Source of the DNA: Rudaea sp.
GTDB lineage: Bacteria; Pseudomonadota; Gammaproteobacteria; Xanthomonadales; Rhodanobacteraceae
DNA length: 51,491 nucleotides
Direction of reading: 5' to 3'
NCBI GenBank assembly: GCA_031291055.1
Contig: JARLJU010000132.1
Coordinates: forward strand, 103,427-154,917
The notes below the pieces were generated by a model that was given only the letters and a program-made list of their open reading frames with translations, was not told the DNA's origin and ran no database searches. A program made the position numbers and the translations under genes. Shown here piece after piece: positions 1 through 10,411 of this stretch; position 1 is the stretch's first letter; every line of letters starts with the position of its first letter.

Positions 1-1712
1 TGCTGCGCGGGCCGTTTTCGGCGTTGTACGGCAACTCCTCGGGTGGCGTGATCCAGATATTCACCGCCGACGGTGCCGACCCGCCGGAACTGCGCGCCGG
101 GCTCGACGGTGGCGGCTACGGCACGTACAAGCTGGATCTGAATGCGCGTGGCCTGAACGGCGCGCTTGGATACAATGTGGATTTGTCCCAGTTTTATACC
201 GATGGCTATCGCGGCCACAGCCGCGCCGAACGCGAGAACGGCAACGCGAAGTTCGATATTCACCTGGATGGCGAGCGCAAGCTTACCCTGATACTGAACA
301 CAGTCGCGCTGCCGAATGCCGATGATCCACTTGGCTTGACGAGTGCGCAACTTGCTGCCGATCCGCGCCAGTCCCAGCCGGTGGCGGTGCAGTTCGATAC
401 GCGCAAGAGCGTGCACCAGGCCGAGGGCGGTGCGATCTACGAGCAGACGCTGGATGCGGACCAGAGTATCCGCATAATGAGTTATTTCGGCCAGCGCGAT
501 GTGCAGCAGTTCCAGGCGATTCCCGTATCGACCCAGCTCAAGCCGACCAGTCCCGGCGGTGTGATCGATCTGGATGGCGACTATGGCGGCGGCGACGCAC
601 GCTGGACCTGGCACGGCGTGCTCGGCGGACGCCCGCTCGATCTCAGCGCGGGCGTCAGCTACGACCGCCAGGACCAGCATCGTCTGGGCTACAACAACTA
701 CGTCGGCACCGTGCTCGGCGTGCAAGGTGCGCTGCGCCGCGACGAGCAGGACGACGAATACGATTTCGATCAGTACGTGCAGGCGACCTGGAATTTCGCC
801 GAGCGCTGGTTGTTGATCGCCGGTGCGCGCCACAGCAACGTGGATTTCACTTCCGACGACAGTTTCATCACCACGGGCAACCCCAACGACAGCGGGCAGA
901 CATCCTATTCGGCAACGACTCCGGTTGCCGGGTTGCTGTATCGCGCTTCGGCAACCTGGCATCTTTATGCATCCTACGGCAGCGGCTTCGAGACGCCCAC
1001 GTTCAACGAGCTGGGCTATCGTCCGGACGGCAGCGCGGGAATCAATTTCGATCTGGTGCCCGCGCGCAGCCGCAATGGCGAGATCGGGTCCAAGTGGGTG
1101 GGCGGCAATGGCGCCGGATTCAATATCGCGCTGTTCCAGTCCGACACCCGTCACGAGCTAGCCATCGATACGTCGACCGGCGGACGCACGACGTATCAGA
1201 ATATCGACCGCGCGCAACGCAAAGGTGTGGAAGCACGTGTGGTCTATCCGCTGGCCGAACGCTGGCGCATCCAGAGTGCCTATACCTATCTGGATGCAAG
1301 ATTCCTGTCGCCGTTCCTGACTTGTCCGGCGGCATCCACCTGCACGACGCCCAACACTCTGGTTGCGGCGGGTGCGCGCATTCCCGGCGTGCCCAGGCAG
1401 GACTTCTACACCGGCCTGCACTACGGTGCCCGACTCGGCTGGAACGCATCACTCGAAGCCAACGTGGCCAGCGACACGCCCGTCAATGACCTGAACACCC
1501 AGGCTGCGGCGGGTTACGCTGTGGTTAATTCAAGCGTCGGGTATACGTTTGAAGTGGCGGACGCGACCATATCGACGTTTTTCCGGCTGAACAACGTCTT
1601 CGACCGCAGCTATGTGGGATCGGTCATCGTCAACGAGAGCAATGGCCGCTATTTCGAACCGGCACCGGGCCGCAATGTGTTTGCCGGTGTGCGCATCGAC
1701 TGGAAACATTGA
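1..1712 (+). CDS. TonB-dependent outer-membrane receptor (5' end outside window)
   Basis: This is the C-terminal part of a TonB-dependent receptor, an outer-membrane beta-barrel that imports siderophores or other scarce ligands with energy from TonB-ExbBD. The reading frame is open from base 3. It begins with the end of the plug domain (LRGPFSALYGNSSGGVIQIF), the usual plug signature just before the barrel. Alternating aromatic and polar barrel strands follow, and the C-terminus (PGRNVFAGVRIDWKH) has the typical last-strand pattern. The signal peptide, TonB box and first part of the plug are missing because the window starts inside the gene. About 565 residues are visible of an expected 650-750. 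No regulator or uptake gene is nearby, so the ligand cannot be named. Confidence 0.93.
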   Translation, partial: LRGPFSALYGNSSGGVIQIFTADGADPPELRAGLDGGGYGTYKLDLNARGLNGALGYNVDLSQFYTDGYRGHSRAERENGNAKFDIHLDGERKLTLILNTVALPNADDPLGLTSAQLAADPRQSQPVAVQFDTRKSVHQAEGGAIYEQTLDADQSIRIMSYFGQRDVQQFQAIPVSTQLKPTSPGGVIDLDGDYGGGDARWTWHGVLGGRPLDLSAGVSYDRQDQHRLGYNNYVGTVLGVQGALRRDEQDDEYDFDQYVQATWNFAERWLLIAGARHSNVDFTSDDSFITTGNPNDSGQTSYSATTPVAGLLYRASATWHLYASYGSGFETPTFNELGYRPDGSAGINFDLVPARSRNGEIGSKWVGGNGAGFNIALFQSDTRHELAIDTSTGGRTTYQNIDRAQRKGVEARVVYPLAERWRIQSAYTYLDARFLSPFLTCPAASTCTTPNTLVAAGARIPGVPRQDFYTGLHYGARLGWNASLEANVASDTPVNDLNTQAAAGYAVVNSSVGYTFEVADATISTFFRLNNVFDRSYVGSVIVNESNGRYFEPAPGRNVFAGVRIDWKH

Positions 1713-1737
1713 AGCGACGCCGCTGACCGACAAAACA

Positions 1738-1762
1738 TGAGGCCGGCATTGCGCCGGCCTCA
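1738..1762. terminator. Bidirectional hairpin terminator
   Basis: A perfect inverted repeat, TGAGGCCGGC / GCCGGCCTCA with a 5-base loop, lies 25 bases after the receptor stop codon. It is followed by a T-rich tract on the plus side (cgtctttctc) and preceded by AAAAC, which reads as TTTT on the minus strand. It sits between the convergent receptor gene and gfa and could end both transcripts. Confidence 0.75.
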
Positions 1763-1793
1763 CGTCTTTCTCTGGGCGCATCGTTATCCGGAT

Positions 1794-2372
1794 TCAGCTC
1801 TTCAAGACACCCGATTGCTTGGCGGCGTGGGTTGCCAGTGCATCCATCAGCGGCGGATTCAGGCAGTCATAAGGCTCCAGGCCGATTTCCTTGAGCCGTG
1901 CGCGCACGGCGCCCATGTTGGCGGGGTCCGCACCCGATTCGATGATCGAGGAGACAAAGGCCGCAAAGCCGGGCGCCGACCAGCCGGATTCCGGCGACAA
2001 CTCGGTATGGATGAAATCGAGTCCGTAGAATGCGTGCTTGTTGTTCTCGATGCGTCCATACATGTGCACGCCGCAAACTTTGCAGGCATGGCGCTGGATC
2101 GTGGCGCCGGGATCGACGACTGCCAGCTTGTCGGCATTCTGGGTCACGCTGACCTTGTCGCGCGGCACCACCGCAACCACCGAGAACTGCGCGCCCTTGG
2201 GCTTCCAGCACTTCGTGCAGCCACAGGCGTGGTTGTGCGCCGACTGCGCCTTGACCGACACCTTGACCGGCTTGTCCGTGCATTTGCAGGTCAGCGTCCC
2301 GCCTGCAAAATCCTTCGCAGCCGGCTTGATGCCATTGTCGACCGATGGATGAATCGAAACTTTGCTTGCCAT
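1794..2372 (-). CDS. gfa: Glutathione-dependent formaldehyde-activating enzyme (GFA family)
   Basis: A 192-residue protein of the GFA family (S-(hydroxymethyl)glutathione synthase). The family is described as helping formaldehyde react with glutathione; whether it is a true catalyst or a glutathione/formaldehyde carrier is debated. The zinc-binding cysteines are visible: CKC near residues 29-31, CGCTKC near 50-55, and [12 protein letters not shown] further on. The ATG at 2372 was chosen over an upstream in-frame start because a clear GGAGG lies 8-10 bases before it and the family begins at this point. It is the last gene of a fghA-frmA-gfa array on the minus strand, 93 bases after frmA, which supports a role in formaldehyde detoxification. 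Confidence 0.92.
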   Translation of the reverse strand: MASKVSIHPSVDNGIKPAAKDFAGGTLTCKCTDKPVKVSVKAQSAHNHACGCTKCWKPKGAQFSVVAVVPRDKVSVTQNADKLAVVDPGATIQRHACKVCGVHMYGRIENNKHAFYGLDFIHTELSPESGWSAPGFAAFVSSIIESGADPANMGAVRARLKEIGLEPYDCLNPPLMDALATHAAKQSGVLKS

Positions 2373-2465
2373 GTGCGTTCCTCCGGAATATTCCACGTTG
2401 CCGTTCAGTAAGACCGCTATCAACAATGACAGCCCAACCTTCCACGCCAGTTCACCAGCATCTTC

Positions 2466-3620
<1,155 letters not shown>

Positions 3621-3710
3621 TCAACCGTTCCCGCTTGTCATCCCTTGCAGCAGCATGCGTGCCAATTGGATTGCATGTCGAATAACATCAGTCCATCAAA
3701 GGTTTGCGGG

Positions 3711-3742
3711 CTGCAAATTCCGCCGGCTGGCAAATCCGCCGC
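3711..3742. repeat. Imperfect 16-base tandem repeat upstream of frmA
   Basis: Two adjacent units, ctgcaaattccgccgg and ctggcaaatccgccgc, lie in the 249-base gap between fghA and frmA, about 135 bases upstream of the frmA start. On the gene strand they read as two CGGCGGA-(A)TTTGC units. The tandem arrangement suggests a protein-binding site but no known operator is recognised. The rest of the gap (3576-3824) shows no gene. Confidence 0.4.
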
Positions 3743-3824
3743 AGCGTTGTTTCTGATTCGGCACAGTCGTTGCCTCAAAACTGAAGCAACCCGGAAGCGG
3801 TCCTCCGAAAGCTGGTGCGCCGGC

Positions 3825-4670
3825 TCAGGCATTGAGTATCGCCGCATGATGGCGCAAATGGTCTTCGATGAAGCTGCTGATGAAATAATAGCTGTGGTCG
3901 TAGCCAGGCTGCATGCGCAAGGTCAGCGCCTGCCCGGCGGCCCGGCACGCAGTTTCGAACAGTTGCGGCTTCAGCTCGTCGACGAGGAATTTGTCGGTAT
4001 CGCCCTGGTCGATCAGTATGGTGCCGGGGAAACACTGCGCTTTGACCAGCTCGCAGGCGTCGTAGCGGTTCCAGCTCGCGTTATCCGCGCCCAGATAACG
4101 GGCAAACGCCTTTTGGCCCCAGTGCACCTGCGTCGGCGCCACGATCGGTGCGAGTGCGGATACCGAGCGATAGCGCTGAGCATGTTTGAGGGCGATGGTC
4201 AGCGCGCCGTGGCCGCCCATGGAATGCCCGAAGATGCCCTGCCGCTTCATGTCGGCCGGAAAATGCTCGGCGACCATCGCCGGCAACTCCTCGACGACAT
4301 GCGTATGCATGTTGAAAAATTGCGACCACGGAGTCTGGCTCGCGTCCAGATAGAATCCTGCCCCCGCACCAAATTCCCAATCGTCCGCTTCCCCGGCTAT
4401 TCCGGTGTTGCGCGGACTGGTATCGGCGGTCACCAGCATGAGTCCGAGCTCGGCCGCCACACGTTGCGCGCCGGCCTTGATCGCGAACGTCTCTTCGGTG
4501 CAGGTCAGACCGGCGAGGTAATACAGCACCGGTGCCGGCTCGTGCCGCGCGCGCGGCGGCACGTATACGCCAAAGCGCATCGGTCCGGCGCATGCCTGCG
4601 AGGCGTGCCGGTAAAAACCTTGCGTGCCGCCAAAGCTGCGTTGCTCAGAGATGACTTCGAGTGCGGCCAT
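3825..4670 (-). CDS. fghA: S-formylglutathione hydrolase
   Basis: 281 residues, an alpha/beta-hydrolase of the esterase D type. It hydrolyses S-formylglutathione to formate and glutathione, the last step of the glutathione-linked formaldehyde route. The nucleophile Ser150 sits in GHSMGG. The other likely triad residues are the Asp of QGDTDKF and the His of GYDHSYYF near the C-terminus. The segment LAGLTCTEETF is typical of the family. It is the first gene of the formaldehyde array on this strand, with frmA and gfa downstream. Confidence 0.97.
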   Translation of the reverse strand: MAALEVISEQRSFGGTQGFYRHASQACAGPMRFGVYVPPRARHEPAPVLYYLAGLTCTEETFAIKAGAQRVAAELGLMLVTADTSPRNTGIAGEADDWEFGAGAGFYLDASQTPWSQFFNMHTHVVEELPAMVAEHFPADMKRQGIFGHSMGGHGALTIALKHAQRYRSVSALAPIVAPTQVHWGQKAFARYLGADNASWNRYDACELVKAQCFPGTILIDQGDTDKFLVDELKPQLFETACRAAGQALTLRMQPGYDHSYYFISSFIEDHLRHHAAILNA

Positions 4671-4837
4671 GATCGCTGTCGATAGATTTGTTCAAGTGCA
4701 GCGCGGTTTGCATCGGCGGCGCGAATCGCTCCGGGGCATGCACTGCGCATGGGTTTTGACTTTACCATTACCGGGCAAAATTCAGGTGATGGGATAGCTT
4801 CGCGACGGCGGCCTGCGGCAAGCGCGCACGCGGCAAA

Positions 4838-4854
4838 TGTGCGGTAATCGCACA
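4838..4854. promoter_or_regulatory. Perfect inverted repeat upstream of fghA (candidate operator)
   Basis: TGTGCG-GTAAT-CGCACA, perfect 6-base arms with a 5-base spacer, lies in the 237-base gap between the end of the RND pump gene and the fghA start. The site is about 170 bases upstream of fghA on its strand. It could bind a dimeric regulator or be part of the pump-operon 3' end. There is no T-tract, so it is not an obvious terminator. No frmR-type regulator gene is in the window. Confidence 0.35.
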
Positions 4855-4907
4855 GATTGTGTCGAAGCTGGGACAGCCGCGGTGCATTGGCAGGCGCCGG
4901 TGCAATC

Positions 4908-7900
4908 TCATCCAGGCCGCAGCCACTCTGCCGCAACTGGAGGAATCAGCAGCAGGCTTACCAGGGTCGAGGAAACCAGGCCGCCGAGAATCACCACGGC
5001 CATCGGCCCTTCGATCTCGTGCCCGGGTTGATGCAGCTGCAGCGCCACCGGCAGCAGCGCCAGTCCGGTCAGCAGCGCGGTCAGCAGCACCGGTGTCAGG
5101 CGTTCCCCGGCACCGCGCAATGCAGTGGCAAGATTCCATGGCTGGCCCTCCTCGCGCACCAGATGATCGTAGTGCGAGATCAGCAGGATCGTATTGCGTG
5201 CCGCCATGCCGAACAGCGCGACGAAGCCGACCATCGCGCCCAGGGTCAGCGTGCTCCCGGTCAAGGCGACGGCGACGACACCGCCGATCAGCGTACTCGG
5301 CAGGGCAAGCAGTACGAGCAGAACATGACGCGAATGGCCGAACGCGAGGGCGAGCAGCAACACGATCAGCACGAACGCGGCGGCCGAATGCAGCAACAGT
5401 TCATGCGCCGCCGCCGACTCGGCTTCTGCCACGCCGCCGTAGCGCAAATACACACCGGCAGGCAATTCGATTTTCTCGATGGCCTTGCGTGCGCTCTCGG
5501 CATAGCCGGCCTGGTTGGCGGTCCTCGGCGTGGCGACGACGATCTGCCGGCGCAGGCCATCCTGATGGTTGACCACGCTGCGCGCCGACTGCATGACGAT
5601 TTTGGCCACGGAAGACAGTGGCACCAGCGCGCCGTCGTGGCCGCGCAGCAACAAGGCACCGACGGCATCCGGTTCAGTCCCCGCGTTGGCGATCCGCACC
5701 GCGACCGGCACGCTGCGATCGGCCTGACTCAGGCTGGCGACCACGCTGCCATGGAACGCGGCATTCACCGTCTCCAGCACATCGGCCGCCTGCAGGCCGT
5801 ACAGGGCCAGCTCATCCGGCATCAGGTCCAGATGCAGTTCCGGCTGGCGCGACGGCACGACCAGGCGCACATTGCCGCTGTCGGCAAGTGCGCGCAGTGC
5901 ATCGGCGATTTGTGCAGCGACGCGATCGTCGGCGTCGAGGTCGGCGCCGAACACGCTGATCGAGAACGGCGCCGATTCGCCCGATAGCGTTTCGCCGATG
6001 CGTTCGGCCAGCACCGAATAGATTTCGACGAGCTGGTTCGGATAGTCATCGAACACGGCGCGGATGGCCGTTTCGATTTCGGCGGGCGTGGGCCCTCGTT
6101 GCGGATCGATCTGGACTTCGAACTCGCTGCGGTCCGGCGTATCCGGATCCTGGCCATTCTCGGCGCGGCCAATCTGCTCGGCGACGCTCTTGACCCCTGG
6201 AATCGCAGCCAGTCCTCTGGATATGCTCTGGCCGATGCGCGTGGTCTCGGTCAGCGAAATGCCGGGGCGCAGGCCGGCGTGGGCGATCAGATAGTTCTCG
6301 CGGAAGTCCGGCAACAGCCGTGCGCCGAGTAGCGGCAGCAGCACGATGCCGGCAACGCCGGACGCGATGAGGATCATCCACACCGTGCGCGGGCGTTTGC
6401 CGAGCGCCTCGATGGCGCGCCATTGCCAGCGCTTGCAGCGCGCCAGGAAAGTCGCCTCCGGCCTGGGCGCATGCCGGCCCATCGTCAACGCGCACAATGC
6501 CGGCGTCGCACTCATCGCCACCAGCAGGGACAGGCCCACGGCGAGCAGGAAGGCCAGCGACAGCGGGCGGAAAAATGCGCCTTGTATACCCGTCATCATG
6601 AGAATGGGCAGGAAGGCCACGGCCACGGCCGCGGTCGCATAGAACACGGGCCGGCGTACTTCCAGCGATGCGCCGATCAGCAGGCCGGCGATGTCGACGT
6701 CGGCTTTCGCGCTGCGCCGCCGACGCAGGATATTTTCGACGTCGATCACGGCATCATCGACAACAACGCCGAGCGCGACGACGAGACCGCCGAGGGTCAT
6801 CGTGTTGAGGCTCATGCCGAAGGATTCGAGCAGCCAGACCGTGGTCAGCAGGGCCAGCGGAATCGCGCTGAACGATACCAGTGCGCCACGCCAGTCGCGC
6901 AGTGTCAGCAGCAGCAGCGCGACCACCAGCACGGCGCCGATCAACAACGAATTGCGCAATTTGCCAATCGCGCTTTCGATGAAGCTGGCCGGGCGCAGCA
7001 GGGCCGGGTGATATTCCACGCCCTGTTTCCTCAGCGCCGGCACCAGCGCATCCAGGCGTGCTTCCAGCGCACGCGTCACATCGAGCGTGTTCGCGCCGAA
7101 CTGGGTGGACGTCTCGATCAGGATGCCCGGCTTGGTGCCGATCATGGCGTCGCCGAAGCGCGGTTCGGTGCCATCGCCGATCGTGGCGACATCGCCCAGG
7201 CGAATGGGAAGCCCCGCGTGCGTGCCGACCAGCGCCTGCGCGAGCGCCGTCGCGGTGATGCCGGCGGCTTCCGCCTTCAGCACGATGCGTTGCGTTGCCG
7301 TCTCGACATAGCCGCCGCCGATCAGCGCCGTTGCGCGCTTGGTCGCGGTGACCACATCATCGAGCGTGAATCCGGCCGCCGCGAGCCTGACCGGATCGAC
7401 ATTGACCAGGCGTTCCCTCACCTCACCGCCGAAAATCTGTACCTGTGCGACTCCGGGCACGGCAAGGATCTGCGGCTTGATCACCCATTGCACGAGATCG
7501 CGCAGTTCGATTGGCGATAGCGCGTCGCTGGTGTAGCCGAAATGGACGAGATACTCCATCGACGACGACAGCGGTGACAGCAGCGGTGCGGCAACGCCTT
7601 CCGGCAGCACGCCGTTGGCCTCGGCAAGGCGCTCGGTGATGACCTGACGCTGCCGATACGGATCGCCGCTGCGGTCGAACACGACCTGGATCGCGGACAA
7701 GCCCTGGCTCGACGTGGAGCGCACCGAACGCACGTTCTCGGCGCCGGCCAGCAGATCCTCCAGCGGCCGCGTCACCAGTGCTTCGACCTGGGTGGCATCC
7801 AGACCCGGCGCTTCGGTCTGCACCAGCACGTGCGGTGGCGCGAAATCCGGAAACACGTCGAAGCTTGCCGACAGCAATGCGGCAATGCCGAGCACGGCTA

Positions 7901-7967
7901 CCAGCACCGACAACGCGGTGACAATGCGTGGATTGGCGAGCGAAGCGCGGACGATGGCGGCTAGCAT
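4908..7967 (-). CDS. Heavy-metal-type RND efflux pump, inner-membrane subunit (CusA/CzcA family)
   Basis: A 1019-residue RND transporter that uses the proton gradient to pump substrate from the periplasm or inner membrane out through an adaptor and an outer-membrane channel. The N-terminus (NPRIVTALSVLVAVLGI) is the first membrane helix. Two large periplasmic loops separate two sets of membrane helices. TM4 carries acidic residues D404, D405, D409 and E411 (GVVVDDAVIDVEN) in the position used for proton relay in heavy-metal pumps. The second half contains FGMAARNTILLISHYDHL, also typical of this subfamily. It starts 15 bases after the adaptor gene ends and is the last gene of the operon. The substrate cannot be read from the sequence; divalent metal is a reasonable inference. 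Confidence 0.93.
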   Translation of the reverse strand: MLAAIVRASLANPRIVTALSVLVAVLGIAALLSASFDVFPDFAPPHVLVQTEAPGLDATQVEALVTRPLEDLLAGAENVRSVRSTSSQGLSAIQVVFDRSGDPYRQRQVITERLAEANGVLPEGVAAPLLSPLSSSMEYLVHFGYTSDALSPIELRDLVQWVIKPQILAVPGVAQVQIFGGEVRERLVNVDPVRLAAAGFTLDDVVTATKRATALIGGGYVETATQRIVLKAEAAGITATALAQALVGTHAGLPIRLGDVATIGDGTEPRFGDAMIGTKPGILIETSTQFGANTLDVTRALEARLDALVPALRKQGVEYHPALLRPASFIESAIGKLRNSLLIGAVLVVALLLLTLRDWRGALVSFSAIPLALLTTVWLLESFGMSLNTMTLGGLVVALGVVVDDAVIDVENILRRRRSAKADVDIAGLLIGASLEVRRPVFYATAAVAVAFLPILMMTGIQGAFFRPLSLAFLLAVGLSLLVAMSATPALCALTMGRHAPRPEATFLARCKRWQWRAIEALGKRPRTVWMILIASGVAGIVLLPLLGARLLPDFRENYLIAHAGLRPGISLTETTRIGQSISRGLAAIPGVKSVAEQIGRAENGQDPDTPDRSEFEVQIDPQRGPTPAEIETAIRAVFDDYPNQLVEIYSVLAERIGETLSGESAPFSISVFGADLDADDRVAAQIADALRALADSGNVRLVVPSRQPELHLDLMPDELALYGLQAADVLETVNAAFHGSVVASLSQADRSVPVAVRIANAGTEPDAVGALLLRGHDGALVPLSSVAKIVMQSARSVVNHQDGLRRQIVVATPRTANQAGYAESARKAIEKIELPAGVYLRYGGVAEAESAAAHELLLHSAAAFVLIVLLLALAFGHSRHVLLVLLALPSTLIGGVVAVALTGSTLTLGAMVGFVALFGMAARNTILLISHYDHLVREEGQPWNLATALRGAGERLTPVLLTALLTGLALLPVALQLHQPGHEIEGPMAVVILGGLVSSTLVSLLLIPPVAAEWLRPG

Positions 7968-7982
7968 GAGGCGCGCAATCCA

Positions 7983-8966
7983 CTAGTCGTCGTCATCATC
8001 GCCAGCCGATTTGCCGCTGAGTCCCTGCAACGACCACAGCACCCCGGCACCGTGCACGACGACGTTGTCGTCATCGTCGACGCCGTCGACGAGCCAGCCG
8101 TCGCCGTAAGCCAGAAGCAGCTTCACCTTGACGGCGGCATAGCGGGTTTTTCCGTCGTCGGCTTTCCTGCCCAGCTGTTTGTATACGAAAGCGCCGCCTT
8201 CCTCATACAGCAGGGCACCGCGTGGCAGGAGCAGGCCGGCACGCGCCGGATTGACGAGCGCGATGGGCAGACGCGCGCCGGGCCCGAGTCCGGCTGGCGC
8301 ATTTTCGACCACGACCAGCAAGCCCGCGCCTTGCGCGTCGGCGCCCGCTTGCGGCAGCGCGCCGAGCACGCGGCCGGGCACCTGGATATCGTCCACGTCG
8401 AGCATCGCGCGCTCCGGTATCGTCCCCCAGGTATGCCGCCCGGGAACATCCGCGCGCACCAGCAGGCTGCCGCCTTTCGCTGCAGCGTCGATCAACGTCT
8501 GCCGTTCGGCAACCGGCAAAGCAACCAGCGGACCCCAATGCTGGGCGAAGCGCACTTTTGCGGAGTCGGCCTGCGCATGCGCCCGCGCTTGTTCCGCCTG
8601 TGCCGTTTGCAGGGCCTTCAGCGATGCGCCCGCGCCCGCGCTGTACAAGCCGCGCAGCCGCTCCGCTTCAGCGGCTGCCGCGTCTTCCGACGCAGCGCCA
8701 GCCCTGACCTCGCCGGATTCGGCGACCAGCACTGCCGGGTCCAGCACCATGCCGAAAGCCTGGATACGTTCCGGCGCGTTCGCTTTCGCTGGATGCGCAA
8801 CGACGATACCCACGACGCGCTGCTGTTCTGCGTTCAGCGCCGGCGACGTTCCTGCGGTTGTCGTCTTGTCGTCGTCGTCGTCATCGCCGGCGGCAAACGC
8901 CGTCGACGAGACAAAAATCAACGCGCAGAGGGCGGCTCGCGCTAGCGGCAGGCAAACGGGTTTCAT
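7983..8966 (-). CDS. Periplasmic adaptor of the RND system with aspartate clusters
   Basis: A 327-residue secreted protein between the channel and pump genes, so by position the membrane-fusion (adaptor) subunit. The signal peptide is MKPVCLPLARAALCALIF and onward, with likely cleavage after AFA (residue 25). The mature protein then begins with six aspartates (28-33). A second cluster VDDDDN lies near residues 298-303 and the protein ends in five aspartates. An alpha-helical hairpin segment rich in Ala, Glu and Arg (about 80-125) and a beta-rich C-terminal part fit an adaptor, although the lipoyl halves are weak. The ATG at 8966 overlaps the previous stop (ATGA), which favours translational coupling; a longer upstream frame has no signal peptide at its start. 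Confidence 0.8.
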   Translation of the reverse strand: MKPVCLPLARAALCALIFVSSTAFAAGDDDDDDKTTTAGTSPALNAEQQRVVGIVVAHPAKANAPERIQAFGMVLDPAVLVAESGEVRAGAASEDAAAAEAERLRGLYSAGAGASLKALQTAQAEQARAHAQADSAKVRFAQHWGPLVALPVAERQTLIDAAAKGGSLLVRADVPGRHTWGTIPERAMLDVDDIQVPGRVLGALPQAGADAQGAGLLVVVENAPAGLGPGARLPIALVNPARAGLLLPRGALLYEEGGAFVYKQLGRKADDGKTRYAAVKVKLLLAYGDGWLVDGVDDDDNVVVHGAGVLWSLQGLSGKSAGDDDDD

Positions 8967-10411
8967 CGACTTGTCTCCACGTCGGTACGCGCCGATGATT
9001 TGGCCAGAGCCAGTTCCGGACCGGACAGCGGAACACGCAGCGCGTCTTCCAGCGCGTTGCGTGCGTTCTGCAGGCGTGCGCGCGATTGCAACCATGCGAG
9101 TTCGGCCCGCAGCACCATCACTTCCGCGCCAATCCGTTCCTCGCCACCCACCGCACCCAGACGCAGGCCAAGTTCCATCTGTTCCCGCTGCCGCTGGGCC
9201 GCGGTGAGTTGACGCGCGGCCACGGTGGCGCTGTCGCGGGCGATGTGCTCGGCGCTTTCGGCAGCGCTGATGTCGCCGTCGATGTCGGTCTGCACCGCCA
9301 GCAGATGCTGGCCCGCGACCTCGCGCGCCGCGCGCGCCTCGGCGATTTCACCCTGGCTGCGATTGAACAGCGGCAGGGTGAAACCGACATCGAACGGGAA
9401 TTTGGCAATGCCGTGATCCCAGTAGTAGCCCGGGGACAATTGGAATTGTGGATATTGTTGCGCGATCGCCTGGCGCAGCTTGTTCTCCGCTTGGGCATAT
9501 TCGCCGATCGCGGCGGCCAGGTCGGAGCGCGAAAGCAAGGCCTGTTCGCGTGATTCGCGCAGCTTGTCCCGGTCCGGCGCCGGCGGTGCGCCCCAGTCCG
9601 GCCATGACACAGCCGCCTGATCGAGGGCCGCTTGCGGCAGACCCAGGGCTGCGCCCAGGGCCGCTTGCGCCGCCGCCATCGACATTCGCGCTTCGGCCTG
9701 TTGCTGCGTGATCTCCATGCGGGCCTGCCGCGCGACGATCAGGTCGGCCGGCGTATCCTCGCCGGCAGCGACGCGTTCTTCCTCGATGACGGCCAGATCG
9801 TCCTGTGCCGCGGCCAGATGTTGCAGCAGATCCAGGCGTTGCCGCGCCTCTTCGCGATCCGACAGTGCGGCAATCAAGGCATGCCGTACCGCCCACACCT
9901 GATCGAGCAACTGCCAGCGCGCGTTGCTGGTTTGCAGTTGCGAGAATTCGATTTCCAGACGCTTGCGTTCGGGCGAGCGCAACAGGAAATCCAGTCCCAG
10001 GCCGTATAGCCAGGGGTGCGGATCGTGGCGGGCATATTCCGATTGCAGGGTCAGATCGGGATTCCTGGTTTCGCCGGCGCTGATTTCGTGCGCGAGCGCG
10101 ACCTGCACCTGGGCGCGCGCCACCTCCAGCTTGCGGTTGCTTGCCAGCCCGACGGCGAGCAGTTGCGCACGGTCCCATGCCAGCGGCGGCCAGGACGCCG
10201 TCGCACTCGGCAGCAAAAGTTCAACCGCGTCGTGCATGGCCGCCGAGTCGAGCCGACGTGCCGAGAACTCGGTGAGGCTGCGTTGCGGATCGAGTGGTCT
10301 GGGCTCGTAGCTGGCGCAGCCGGCAATCGCGATCGCGAGCACGCCGACCAGGCGACATGTGCCGACCAGACCGTGCCGCGTCGGGCGTGTTCGAGCCGCA
10401 CTGCTGCTCAC
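8963..10411 (-). CDS. Outer-membrane efflux channel lipoprotein (TolC/OprM family)
   Basis: A protein of about 482 residues, the outer-membrane channel of the tripartite RND system. A lipobox (IAIAGC, Cys32 from the chosen start) predicts a lipid-anchored channel as in OprM. Long helical repeats follow (for example QHLLAVQTDIDGDISAAESA), and FPFDVGFTLPLFNRSQGEI matches the conserved LPLFNRNQG-type turn of the family. I chose the GTG at 10411 because a GGGAGG site lies 8 bases upstream. A TTG at 10504 in the same frame would add 31 residues before the signal sequence and has no clear ribosome site. It is the first gene of the channel-adaptor-pump operon. Confidence 0.88.
   Translation of the reverse strand: MSSSAARTRPTRHGLVGTCRLVGVLAIAIAGCASYEPRPLDPQRSLTEFSARRLDSAAMHDAVELLLPSATASWPPLAWDRAQLLAVGLASNRKLEVARAQVQVALAHEISAGETRNPDLTLQSEYARHDPHPWLYGLGLDFLLRSPERKRLEIEFSQLQTSNARWQLLDQVWAVRHALIAALSDREEARQRLDLLQHLAAAQDDLAVIEEERVAAGEDTPADLIVARQARMEITQQQAEARMSMAAAQAALGAALGLPQAALDQAAVSWPDWGAPPAPDRDKLRESREQALLSRSDLAAAIGEYAQAENKLRQAIAQQYPQFQLSPGYYWDHGIAKFPFDVGFTLPLFNRSQGEIAEARAAREVAGQHLLAVQTDIDGDISAAESAEHIARDSATVAARQLTAAQRQREQMELGLRLGAVGGEERIGAEVMVLRAELAWLQSRARLQNARNALEDALRVPLSGPELALAKSSARTDVETSR

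Noticed and set aside
4857..5987. Plus-strand open frames beneath the RND pump gene.
   Set aside because: Antisense shadows of the pump; Gln/Arg/His-rich translations without motifs.
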